From: Paulinella micropora
Lineage: Eukaryota; Cercozoa; Imbricatea; Euglyphida
Assembly (NCBI GenBank): GCA_009731375.1
Contig: BJOX01000067.1
Coordinates: 372,685 to 423,331 of the forward strand
Direction of reading: 5' to 3'
Length of the DNA stretch: 50,647 nucleotides
The notes beneath the pieces are model-generated. The model did no database searches and was not told the DNA's origin. It saw only the letters and a list, made by a program, of their open reading frames with translations. This document shows, piece after piece, positions 14,690-26,296 of this stretch. Numbering within the stretch: the first letter of the stretch is position 1; every line of letters starts with the position of its first letter. The translations under genes were made by a program, and so were the position numbers.

Positions 14690-14870
14690 GTATGTATGTA
14701 TGTATGTATGTATGTATGTATGTATGCATGCATGTATGTATGTATGTATGTATGTGTGTATGTGTATGTATGTATGTATGCATGTATGCATGTATATGTA
14801 TGCATGCATGCATGCATGTATGTATATACGTATGCACGTGCGTACGTGCGTACGTAAGTACCTACGCATG
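13755..14870. repeat. (CATA)n, (CATC)n, (TATC)n, (AATCT)n and (TATG)n tracts
   Basis: Nearly continuous microsatellite DNA. An AATCT pentanucleotide block lies at about 14611-14645 and a switch to TATG occurs at about 14690. Confidence 0.95.
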
Positions 14871-15015
14871 CATTTATGTAATATGTACATATCAATATTT
14901 TTGTATAGACCAAGCGCCGATTAGCATGTTCGAGCTGTTTCAAAAGTTTGCAGGTGCCCCCTCATCCCCTTCTTTTGTATATATTGATGTGTTCTATGAC
15001 TGCATAGGACATGGA

Positions 15016-15016
15016 G

Positions 15017-15071
<55 letters not shown>

Positions 15072-15115
15072 GTCTGTCTGTCTGTCTGTCTGTGTCTGTC
15101 TGTCTGTCTGTCTGT

Positions 15116-15149
<34 letters not shown>

Positions 15150-15719
15150 GTCCATCCATCCATCTAACCATCTATCCATCTATCTACCTATCTATCTATC
15201 TGTCTATCCATCTAATCTAATCTAATCTAATCTAATCTAATCTAATCCAATCCAATCCAATCCAATCCAATCCAATCTAATCCAATCTAATCTAATCTGA
15301 TCTGATCTGATCTGATCTGATCTGATCTTATCCATCTATCTATCTTTCTATCTATCTATCCATCTATCCATCTTTCTATCTTTCTTTCTTTCTTTCTTTC
15401 TTTCCTTTCTTTCCTTTCTTTCTTTGCTTTCTTTGCTTTCTTTGCTTTCTTTGCTTTTCTTTTCTTTTCTTTTCTTTTTCTTTTTCCTTTTCCTTTTCCT
15501 TTTTCCTTTTTCCTTTTCCTTTTCCTTTTCCTTCCTTTTCTTTTTCTTTTTCTTTTTTTTTCTTCTTTTTTTTTCCTTTTTCCTTTTTCCTTTTTCCTTT
15601 TTTCTTTTTCTTTTTCTCTTCTCTTCTCTTCTCTTCTTTTCTCTTCTTTTCTCTTCGTTTCTCTTCTCTTCTCTTCTCTTCCCTTCGCGTCGCTTCGCTT
15701 CGCTTCGCTTCGCTTCGCT

Positions 15720-15772
<53 letters not shown>

Positions 15773-15838
15773 TTTTTTTCTTTTTTTTTTCTATCTTTCT
15801 ATCTTTCTTTCTATCTTTCTTTCTATCTTTCTTTCTGC
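15016..15838. repeat. (TATC)n, (TGTC)n, (AATCT)n and polypyrimidine tracts
   Basis: Tetranucleotides to about 15210, then AATCT/AATCC/GATCT pentanucleotides to about 15330, then pure pyrimidine DNA (CTTT, CTTTT, TTCTC, CGCTT, CT) to about 15838. Confidence 0.94.
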
Positions 15839-15932
15839 TTTTGGGACAGACTGGGTGACGGACATGTCTCCGGAAGACCAAGCTGCTCTCTTCTCTGGCT
15901 CCGCGAAAGCATTTTACCGTGCGTAAGGAATA

Positions 15933-16109
15933 GTGCAAAATTTCGGCCGCCTCACCTTTCGGCCAACCGTAAATACGGGGAATTTGGGACAACTTTTATT
16001 TGTGGACAACAAATGTACCGTAATTACCGGCTCGCCGAAATTCTTCACAACTTTGAATAACAAATGTACCGTTATTACGGGATAATTTGTTTTGGCCGAA
16101 AATTTTCAC
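15933..16109. mobile_element. ~177 bp MITE-like element, copy 2
   Basis: Second copy of the element at 10128-10307, with the same inverted GGCCGAAA-type termini and interior palindromes. The flanking bases extend the inverted symmetry slightly (AATAGTG and CACTATT). Confidence 0.7.
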
Positions 16110-16244
16110 TATTTCTTTATGGTTTCTTTCCTTTTCTTTTCTTTTTGTTTTTTGGTTGTTATAACTGCGGAACACGCATAAATAAAATATATTAACTGCC
16201 AGATAGTATTAGGAGAAAAAAAAANNNNNNNNNNCCACAAGAGC

Positions 16245-17605
<1,361 letters not shown>

Positions 17606-17709
17606 GGCGACGACCGTCACTGAGACAGAGTCAGGTTAGTATTTGCATTCTATCTCGAGGTTGGTCGGCTGCGGTGTAAGTTCGACTTCTCGCGCGCATA
17701 GGGGTCATT
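17606..17709. repeat. 104 bp direct repeat, outer copy
   Basis: Repeats 17904-18007 at an offset of 298 bp with two mismatches. Its last three bases are the first bases of the palindrome at 17707, so the palindrome edge coincides with a repeat edge. Confidence 0.85.
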
Positions 17710-18699
17710 ACTCGAAGCCAGTTAACAGTCAAGTTCATGATAACAGGTACCTGTACTATCGGGCGATGCCACCGGGCACGGGGGCGGGTCGAGGTGCCAC
17801 GGTTGACTTGAAGTTACTCTAAATCTTACGCGGTGTAGGTGTTGGCGAATGGCCCACTTGAAACTTAGTATTGTTTAATTCATTGAGAGTCGAATACGAG
17901 TACGGCGACGACCGTCACTGAGACAGAGTCAGGTTCGTATTTGCATTCTATCTCGAGGTTGGTCGGCGGCGGTGTAAGTTCGACTTCTCGCGCGCATAGG
18001 GGTCATTTATGTATTCGCGACTTGTCCAACCGCAAAGTATTAAACAAGCCTTAAAAATATGAAAAACCAACATTGACATATAGAAAACATACATAGAAAT
18101 CAAAAAAGTGTCAAATGTTTAACGTAAATTTATCAAACTAAGCACATTAAGAGAGATTTTGACGAAAAGACACATAAACCATATTTTTATTTCATAAAAA
18201 TATATATAAACTGCGTGTATATGGTTTATGTGTCTTTTCGTCAAAATCTCTCTTAATGTGCTTAGTTTGATAAATTTACGTTAAACATTTGACACTTTTT
18301 TGATTTCTATGTATGTCTTCTATATGTCAATGTTGGTTTTTCATATTTTTAAGGCTTGTTTAATACTTTGCGGTTGGACAAGTCGCGAATACATAAATGA
18401 CCCCTATGCGCGCGAGAAGTCGAACTTACACCGCCGCCGACCAACCTCGAGATAGAATGCAAATACGAACCTGACTCTGTCTCAGTGACGGTCGTCGCCG
18501 TACTCGTATTCGACTCTCAATGAATTAAACAATACTAAGTTTCAAGTGGGCCATTCGCCAACACCTACACCGCGTAAGATTTAGAGTAACTTCAAGTCAA
18601 CCGTGGCACCTCGACCCGCCCCCACCGTGCCCGGTGGCATCGCCCGATAGTACAGGTACCTGTTATCATGAACTTGACTGTTAACTGGCTTCGAGTAAT
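17707..18699. repeat. 993 bp near-perfect palindrome with 34 nt centre
   Basis: The left arm 17707-18184 is the reverse complement of 18219-18699. The exceptions seen are a 3 nt insertion in the right arm (near 18622) and one transition (18084-18100 region). The central 34 nt (18185-18218) are AT-rich and asymmetric. The arms contain a copy of the 104 bp repeat. Such long inverted repeats with a short asymmetric centre resemble replicated hairpin ends. Unequal sister-strand events or assembly fold-backs can also make them. Confidence 0.85.
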
Positions 18700-20640
18700 A
18701 TAAGTTCCCGCAATCCTGAAAAAGCCGTTGCCCATTACTCATACGCCATATTACTCGGCCGAACCACCTCGCACTTCCCCATCCCGATTGAAACCGTTAC
18801 CCATGACCGTTACCACATATGACCTGAATAAAGTACTTGCCACTTCCCCGATTTCCCACTGTGACAGCCGTTACCCATATTACCGTTACCCATGTTATCC
18901 GAATAAAATACTTACCACTTCCCCGATTTCCCCCAGAGCCGGCATCTAGTGTACAATATACATACATACATACATACATGCATGCATGCATGCAAGCATG
19001 AACACATGCATGCATACATACGTACAAACACATAGAACACATACAATGCACACATGCACACATGCATACACAGAAATACACATACATACGCATGCATACA
19101 TACGTACGCATACGTGCATAGATATATACATTCATGCACGCACAAATACATAATACACACACACATGCACACATGCATAAAGACATCCACCGCGGGGGCT
19201 GCAAATATGATATGCCAGTCTGCCTTTTTGCTGGATGAAAGAACATGCATTTAGTTTGTGTGTAGCGCACGTGTGTGACAAAAATAGTGAGTAAAGAGGA
19301 TGAATTTGAAAGTCCAGCACCCCACCAATAGTCTAGAAGCGCGTCTGGCACTCCCCAGAAAGCTAACCGATGGAGCTGGAAAGGTACCAGTTGCATGGCC
19401 CAAGTACAGGCTTTGAAAACATGTCGTTAGATGTGGTCTAGAGGGGGTGTGGAAGACAATCACGTGTGATACTGGCCCAAGCGTCTACTGGCTAGAAATC
19501 TGGAGTGCAAGTTTGGGCTGCTTTCTGTGCTGAGGAGCTCTAACCGGCGCAAGGTACATGACAGGACACGTCTCCTGGGTCTATTCTATCGATCTGACAC
19601 GTTTGTGCGTGCGTGGTTGCACGGGGAAGGACGCAAGCTTGCACTGTCTATTCAACATGTGCAGAACTCAGCAGCTGAGAAGCTGTGCATCTCTACCAAG
19701 GTGTAGGGCCGTTGCAGACATCAATTGTAGGGCAAGCTATTGTGCTAGACCTGGGTAGTTGCATGGCATGCTGTGGGACGTGGGGAAATGCATGCAGACA
19801 GCGCAAGGAGAAAGGTGGTCACAGACCAAGCAGGTTGTGATACAGCCTCGAGAAAAACACAGGCAAGCCAGGAAATTGCTTAGTCATGGCGTACAGACAT
19901 CAAGAGGCACCTAGACTATCGTTCTGGCTCAAAACATGCTGTGTCCCAGGTCGAACAGCAAAAAAACACGACCACCCTCACTGCCCTCCATTTCGAGCCT
20001 CTGATTTCCGGCAGAAAAGAATGCTGCGAGACGACCGAGTTGCCAAAGCCCTTGCACCAACAAACAGTCACTTAGCCGAGCTTTCGATCCCGCCAACAAA
20101 CTCGAGCAAAGGTGCAGTATAGCTCACAGACGGTCTGTTCTTTCCTACAACTACCCTTTTTTCCACCAAAATTTGGTCGTTTTTCGCGCCCTTGCCAAAT
20201 GTCGCGGCATTCCCATTTGTCAGCACTGTTTGGGTCATTGGTTTTCGATGACTGCCTTTTTGGGACCTTTTTCCATGAATGAGTTTTGTTTGTGGCATTA
20301 GGTTTCCCTTCCATGTCGAAACACCACATGGATTACCTCTTACAGAGATTTCATGCTAGACAAAAAAAAAAAAAAGAAAAAAGAATCCACAGCAAGGTTT
20401 AAGTCTTTTCAAAAGTGACATAACAAATCTAAACCGAAAAAAACGATAGACATGAGTAATATACAATGTGAGATTATTTTCCAAAGAAATCATACTAGAA
20501 ACAATAACAAAACCTTTAGCACTACCTTTGGTCGAGAGATTGTTTCACTGCTACAGCTTGCTACCCTGTGTGACTTGGGCATTATACAACTGCTCTCTGA
20601 CCATGCTAGCGCCATGCGCTTTGTGCGATGTTCTTGCTTT
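18700..20640. other. non-coding stretch, nothing recognised
   Basis: Contains CCGTTACCCAT-type short repeats (18725-18900), (CATA)/(CATG) repeats (18955-19180) and otherwise unique DNA. The longest ORFs are short and unremarkable. The whole segment is repeated at 44628-46568. Confidence 0.5.
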
Positions 20641-21002
<362 letters not shown>

Positions 21003-21156
21003 NNNNNNNNNNNNNNNNNNNNNNNNNNNNNNNNNNNNNNNNNNNNNNNNNNNNNNNNNNNNNNNNNNNNNNNNNNNNNNNNNNNNNNNNNNNNNNNNNN
21101 NNNNNNNNNNNNNNNNNNNNNNNNNNNNNNNNNNNNNNNNNNNNNNNNNNNNNNNN
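21003..21156. other. assembly gap (154 N)
   Basis: Separates the (TTA)n tract from the left end of the viral element. Because of it the insertion site is not shown. Confidence 0.99.
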
Positions 21157-21190
21157 AAGGGGGGGGGGGGGGGGGGGGGGGGGGTAGGGG
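21157..21190. repeat. terminal G homopolymer (left)
   Basis: A run of about 25 G, then TA and six more G, forms the outermost readable sequence of the element. The mirror C run is at 43822-43850. Its true length is unknowable here because both runs touch gaps. It could form G-quadruplexes. Confidence 0.85.
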
Positions 21191-21234
21191 GGATACACAT
21201 GAAACATACAAAAGAAAAATATTTTTTGCGACAC

Positions 21235-21303
21235 TGCGACAAAAAAGTGAAATTTTGTCGCAACCTCTGCGACACTGCGACAAAAAAGTGAAATTTTGTC
21301 GCA
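21235..21303. promoter_or_regulatory. twin hairpin repeats near the left end
   Basis: Two copies of an imperfect palindrome at 21235-21262 and 21276-21303. The arms TGCGACAAAA and TTTTGTCGCA flank AAGTGAAA. They are spaced 41 bp apart, each preceded by GCGACAC. Their position next to the element terminus makes them candidates for a replication origin or a recombinase/telomere-resolvase binding site. That role is inference. Confidence 0.6.
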
Positions 21304-21407
21304 CAGACATATTCACGGAAATAGAATTTTCTAGAATTCTGGAATATTTTATCCTTTTCCTTTTTGACCAAAATTGGTGGCATCGGCTCAGCCATAACGA
21401 TATTATT

Positions 21408-21740
21408 TTAGAATTGAAGGGTTTTTAAATATTCAACATTAGGATCTGTTTGTTTCTCTTTTTCTATCTGTTTGAGATATTCCCCTTTGTATTTATCCAA
21501 TACTACTTTATTAATTTCTCTGTATTTCTTTTGTTGCTCTTGGATCTTATCCTTATTTTTCTTGTAATATTCCCGTCGTTGTTTATTTATCTTATCCTTG
21601 TTTGCTTCTCTATATTTCCTTTGATGCTCTTTAATTTTCTCCTTGTTGTTTTCCACATACTTTTCCCTATATCGTTGCTTCTTTGGATCAGGGAGGTTAA
21701 ACACCGCCTTTATTTCTTCTATGATGGTACTCATTGGCAT
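21408..21740 (-). CDS. TIR-encoded charged repeat protein (left copy)
   Basis: 110 aa, identical to the protein at 43269-43601 because both lie in the terminal repeats. After a short leader (M-P-M-S-T-I-I) the protein is a run of degenerate ~13-residue units of the type Y-R-E-x-N-K-D-K-I, very rich in Lys, Glu, Gln and Tyr, so a long charged helix or coiled coil is expected. Function is unknown. Basic helical repeats of this sort can bind nucleic acid, but that is inference. The start is the first ATG after a TATATA box; an alternative ATG lies two codons downstream. The reading frame is intact in both repeats, which suggests a maintained gene. Confidence 0.7.
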   Translation of the reverse strand: MPMSTIIEEIKAVFNLPDPKKQRYREKYVENNKEKIKEHQRKYREANKDKINKQRREYYKKNKDKIQEQQKKYREINKVVLDKYKGEYLKQIEKEKQTDPNVEYLKTLQF

Positions 21741-22247
21741 ATATACGATGTTTCGTAATACTTAATATATAATTCAACGAGTGAATATAAGAGCGGGCGT
21801 GAGAGATATCATAGCAAACGAAAAGATGAATATAAGAGCAGGGGGGGTGAAAATATCTTCTCCTATTGGTGGCCAACTCCCGCAGTCCACCTTTGACCCT
21901 TACGAAGTTGGACACTTTTAAGTTATTAAGTTTCAATATTTATTATATAATTCTTCTTCGTATTACACATTTTTTATTTTGTCCAAGTTGTCCAACCTTT
22001 TATTAAGAATTAAAAAAATTTTACCTCCCTTTTTATTACAAGATGTAAAATATAAAAGCCTGCCAGGCGTATCGGCCGCGAACCACCCTGGACACTATTA
22101 ATACTAAGACGATTTTTTCTCTCTCGGTTGCTTAATAACTCTCACAGCCGTCCAAGTCGCTACAACGGCGTTTTCGCGTCTTTGAAGACGGGTGGATTTT
22201 CTATTTAAAATAATTAAAATTATATAATTATATATATAAGAGACATA

Positions 22248-22474
22248 ATGCCAAGGACACCTCAATTCACCAAGGAGAAATCGTTCAACGGAGAAAGGAA
22301 AGGGCGAAAGCATTTTTGAAGGCTCATCCTGATAAGAATAGGGAAAATGCGAAGGCATACTATTATAAGAACCAAGAGAGAATAAAATTATTGCGGAAGG
22401 AGAAATACGAAAAACAAAAAGCGGAATTGCTTGAATTAAGGGCGTTTCGTAATAGTATGTTAAACAATATATAA
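22248..22474 (+). CDS. small charged helical protein, frameshifted
   Basis: The ATG and second codon belong to the left TIR; the rest is unique to this end. The ATG frame stops after 23 codons. A well-formed frame offset by one base carries on to TAA at 22472-22474, encoding an Arg/Lys/Glu-rich helical stretch with K-A-H-P-D-K-N and Y-Y-K-N-Q-E-R-I motifs. A single-base deletion between about 22255 and 22315 explains this. The motif style (Y-x-K-N-x-x-x-I/R) recalls the TIR-encoded repeat protein, so the two may be distant relatives. Function unknown. TATATATAAG lies just upstream. Confidence 0.55.
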
Positions 22475-22515
22475 TTTATTTTATATATAAAAATATATAT
22501 ACTATTATATAAACC

Positions 22516-23027
22516 ATGGACACCTCCCACAGCCGATCGTATTGGACATATGAAGACTTACAACTCCATTTGGATTACGTGAATGGAAATTACTTCTTAA
22601 ATCTAGTTAATGCAGTTCATTTATATCGCCCGATGGAAAGTGGAACACAGCCGACTGGAAACTTGTAGATCGTATAGAAAAAGGGGCGGAACAATATTGT
22701 TGTTGCTCACACGAGATTACAAAAAACTACATCATAAAAAATGTAAAAAACGGGAGCGAAATGGTGCTAGGCTCTGAATGTATCAAGCGGTTTGAGAACG
22801 ACAAAATGAACGAAGACCTGTCATTGCTCATCCGCACCATTGACAATCCAAACATTAAATTTTGTTGTTATTGTAAAAGCAATAGGGCAATTCCAAAAAA
22901 AGTCGTGGAAAAGTATCCAAATAGGGACAAGTATTATCACAAAGCCTGCTTAATAAATAGATTGAAGTATTGCGAACATTGCGGACAATACAAAGGATTT
23001 ATTCAATGCGGGTGCTTGAATAAGTAA
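22516..23027 (+). CDS. zinc-binding hypothetical protein, frameshifted
   Basis: Starts at the ATG 8 nt after a TATATAA box. The first frame stops at about 22668, but the coding signal moves by one base near 22635 and continues to TAA at 23025-23027, giving about 170 aa in total. The C-terminal part has C-C-C-S-H-E-I, then G-S-E-C-I-K-R-F, then C-C-Y-C, H-K-A-C, C-E-H-C-G and a final C-G-C. These are at least two zinc-binding clusters. The first pattern (C-x-C..H.I, ~20 residues, G-S-x-C-I-x-x-F) is one I associate with uncharacterised proteins of large algal DNA viruses. Likely a nucleic-acid or protein-binding adaptor; function not assigned. Confidence 0.65.
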
Positions 23028-23172
23028 GAAAAGAAACAAGTTGTTTTTTTTTGTCATAACGATATATAAAAAATTATAATTTCCTGTTAAGGACAATGAT
23101 ATACATGGATATATACGGATATATAGAATAATTAATTTATTTTTATAAAAAAGATCCGAGCGACTATATAAT

Positions 23173-25608
23173 ATGACCGCGCCGACACTGACCAATGAAC
23201 AATGGTATTGGAAACAAGAAGAAGCACTGAGAGATAAACCACTTGATGCGGTTCTTATCAAGTGAGGGAATAAACAATTTACCACTATGCCGTGCCAAGA
23301 GGATTTCATTGAATTGATTGAAAAAACGCCCGATGACCAAAAGCAATACTATGAAGTATTCATGGAAAACAAACCCCAACGAATGTTTGCCGACATTGAT
23401 GGCGATGAATTATCAATCTCACGAGAAAAAATGTATAAGCGGTGGAACACGCTTATGGAAAATGTATTTGCTAATGTGGGTTTGAAGTATAATCCCAAAA
23501 TAGCCAAATACTTGGACGCGAGCAAGAATGGTAAAATGTCGTGCCATTTTTCTTACGATAACGGCTTGGTGTTTAAAAACTGCGAAACACAAAAAGAGTT
23601 TTGGAAGTATGTAGAAGTGGTGATTGAAAAAGATTATCCCGACCTCTGCTTCACGTTTGAACGAGCCGACAAGAATATTGAATTGCGAACCATACTTGAT
23701 ATTTCTGTGTATAACAAAAACAGGGCTTTCCGCACTATCTACTCTCATAAAGAGGATAGCGACCGCGTTTTGCTTCCGTATTCATACACCCCAAAAACAA
23801 ACACTTTGAAACTGCTACAAGATGTGGAAATTGACGATTATCTGATTATGCGCCCCGATGACAATACATTTTACGACGTCAAAATTCCCGAATATACAAC
23901 TTTGAAGCGATATCAACATATTACATTGGACGAAATACGCGAAATTATACTCAGCAAAATACCAAATGTAGAAATTGTTGAAATAAAGCAGAGAATGTTT
24001 GTTTTAAAAACCATAGGGACACGAGTATGTATTATAAACGGGGAAGAAAATAAAAGCGACAATTGCTATGTGGTGTGGAGAAGAGACGGGCTGTGTTTCT
24101 ATTGCCACGATAGCAGTTGCGAGGGTAAAGGCATGAAAATTCACGAATTATCGCCCCCTATCGTCCGCAATGTCAACACGATTGATGACCTGCGCCGACT
24201 CGCCAGCGAGTGTAATAGTTTAGAAAAATTCAAAGAATTGATAGACACTGCTTTGGCCTGGATGAATGACTCATACACTTTTGCTAATTTAGCCAAGCCC
24301 GCTATAATTGAAGAATATGTTAATTCAAAACGGCAAAAAGGTATTCCGCTACAAGACGGAATCAGCAATGGAATCATTCTTCAAAAACAAAAGAGTAAAG
24401 ACCAATCTATCAAAGGAGGACTGGATAGCGCTAGGTAAAAACCCCGCCAAATTGAATGTTGTTGATTTGTATAAAATATGGACTACGCACCCGAGAAGAC
24501 GCGAAGTAAATGACGTAATCTTTGACCCCAAGGCATACTTTGATAACGACAAACAAGGGTTTTATAACTTGTTTAAGGGTTTTGAAATTCCAGCGGACAC
24601 GTTAGGAGACGTGAAATCATTCACGGCAGAAGAAGAAAAAAATGAAGCATTCTTCCAACATATCTTAAACCGATGGTGCGGGGGAAGGCAGGACATATAC
24701 AAAAAGGTGCTTGATATGTTTGCGAGCATTTACCAAAAGCCGTGGCAAAAACTACACTTATAATTAGTTTTGACAAGCACTGAACGAGCAGGTAAGGGTA
24801 TTATTCTTGAAATATTCAAAGACATAATAGGTGCCGATTATTACTTCCAGCCGTCCGACGTTAGAGAAATATTAGGCGATTTCAATGCGCAACTCGCAAA
24901 AGCGATTGTAGTATACATGGACGAAATGGTTTGGGGTGGTGATAAAGAACGAGCGGGAACAATTAAGAAACTCGTATCAGAAAACACGCTCACTCTTAAA
25001 CAAAAATATTTACCAAATCTAACAGTAGAAAATGTGTTATTTCTAGTCCTTGCTTCAAACGAAGAATGGGTAGTGCCAGCGGGAACCACTGAGCAACGAT
25101 GGCATGTCCTTGAAGTTTCTGATGAACTGGCACTCATGAAAACAGACGAAAAGAGAAAAGTGATTGCGGATATCAGATCTATTGACAGGCAACGACTGGC
25201 AAAGTTCTTCTTGAACGAGACCTCAGCGAGTTTAACGATCGCGAAACAATCATTACGAAGGGGCTACGAGAACAAAAAGTGAAATCTCTTTCAAAGTTGA
25301 GAAAGTGGTGGTTAGATTGCTTGAACTTGGGATATATTACAAACCAATTTCCAGGAATTCGTTTTGGTGAAGAAGTTTCAAAAGAAGAATTGTATGATGT
25401 GTATAAAGCAAACGCGAATGACCCGCACACTTCGCGGGTTAGTTTCTGGACTAGTCTTAGAAAACTAATGCCAAATATGGTAGAAAAGAAGAAAACGATG
25501 GAAGCAGGCGCGCGAGTTAGATACGCAGATTTACCAACATTAGAAGAGTGTAAAAATCGATGGAAGGTTATTTATGGTGATAATGAATGGGCTTTTGACG
25601 ATGAATAA
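23173..25608 (+). CDS. AEP primase - SF3 helicase, disrupted
   Basis: Replication protein of about 800 aa. Counting from the internal ATG at 23287: the primase motif D-I-D lies at 36-38, S-C-H at 85-87, and the third motif (D138 with the following V-Y-N-K-N-R-x-F-R) at about 138-149. A zinc-knuckle-like C-F-Y-C-H-D-S-S-C is at 270-278. The helicase half (24560-25290) is of the DUF5906/D5-like type: Walker A-like S-T-E-R-A-G-K-G at about 24779-24802, Walker B V-V-Y-M-D-E at about 24910, sensor A-S-N near 25055, and T-E-Q-R-W near 25090. Breaks: in-frame TGA at 23263-23265, frameshift between about 24330 and 24420, in-frame TAA at 24761-24763, and frameshift near 25215. The ATG at 23173 follows a TATATAA box and is my preferred start. 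The ATG at 23287 is the alternative if the TGA is real. Confidence 0.85.
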
Positions 25609-25651
25609 ACAATATAAAAAACAGATTTTTTTCGTTATGCTTATATATAGC

Positions 25652-26296
25652 ATGTCTACCAAAAAAGATTATCTAAGTCAAATAGAAAAATTGACTCATT
25701 TAAGTAGCGACATAAAACTGCCAACAAGCAAATCGCTCAAACCTGATATTATCGCATTTTACGAAAAATACCGACCCGACCAACCCCCGCAGGGTGATAA
25801 TGTTGAAGTTGTATTACCCTCTGTTGATACATTAAAGAAGGTTGTTTTTGATGAGATAGAAGAATTTACACCCTTTAAAGAAAGTGATTTGAGTGCTGGT
25901 ATCACCGAAATCAAGGCCAACGTAGGAGAAGAACTGGCAAAAAAAGAAATGCCTGTTTTAAAAGCATCCACGCCACCAAATGAGAAAAAAACACCGATTA
26001 AAGCAAAGCGGAATCCGCCCGAGAACGGGTATAGTTGCTATGAAATAATAACGGCACATTTGAAAGTATCAAAAGACCCGTTTAATTTCTTGTATATGAA
26101 AGTGGCAGACCGCACGACAATGCAGGAAGATATGAAGAAATGGCACGAGAGTAGATACGCACACATACCACCAGATCAACGCCCTATTCTTAAATATGGT
26201 AAGTTAGATTATAAGACATTTTTCCGCGATGTTTTATCTCAACACGAGGGCAAACTCACGACACTAAAAGATATGTATGATAGGTTTCATATGTAA
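25652..26296 (+). CDS. hypothetical protein (primase-adjacent)
   Basis: 214 aa. The start at 25652 is chosen because it directly follows TTATATATAGC; the longer upstream reading is a continuation through the promoter. The N-terminal ~50 residues look helical, the middle (60-130) is low-complexity and acidic, and the C-terminal ~85 residues form a compact domain (Y-S-C-Y-E-I-I-T-A-H ... F-N-F-L-Y-M-K ... Y-K-T-F-F). I do not recognise a family. Its stop overlaps the end of the opposite-strand gene by 10 nt. The frame is intact. Confidence 0.7.
   Translation: MSTKKDYLSQIEKLTHLSSDIKLPTSKSLKPDIIAFYEKYRPDQPPQGDNVEVVLPSVDTLKKVVFDEIEEFTPFKESDLSAGITEIKANVGEELAKKEMPVLKASTPPNEKKTPIKAKRNPPENGYSCYEIITAHLKVSKDPFNFLYMKVADRTTMQEDMKKWHESRYAHIPPDQRPILKYGKLDYKTFFRDVLSQHEGKLTTLKDMYDRFHM

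Larger units (their letters stand above)
21157..22253 (+). repeat. left terminal inverted repeat
   Basis: Reverse complement of 42752-43851 with about 1% differences; the clearest cluster is near 22008-22030. It contains the terminal G run, two hairpin repeats, a small gene and, at its inner edge, the promoter, ATG and second codon of the first internal gene. Confidence 0.95.

Noticed and set aside
17707-18699. Treating the palindrome as part of the viral TIR
   Set aside because: It shares no sequence with the viral terminal repeats and is separated from them by 2.3 kb and a gap on the left and by a gap on the right.
18700-20640. Host protein-coding exons
   Set aside because: Only short ORFs with low-information composition; no splice-linked reading frame that I could support.
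21697-21936. 79-aa ORF in the TIR (also 43073-43312)
   Set aside because: Overlaps the start and promoter of the intact TIR gene on the same strand in another frame, and its composition is unremarkable. Kept out as unsupported, though it is intact in both copies.
22104-22358. 84-aa ORF on the minus strand at the left TIR edge
   Set aside because: Shadow of the frameshifted gene at 22248 and of TIR non-coding DNA.
23263-23265. TGA in the primase read as a sense codon (alternative genetic code)
   Set aside because: TGA acts as the normal stop of other genes here (for example 31157-31159, 33539-33541, 26287-26289), so a nonsense change or sequencing error is simpler.
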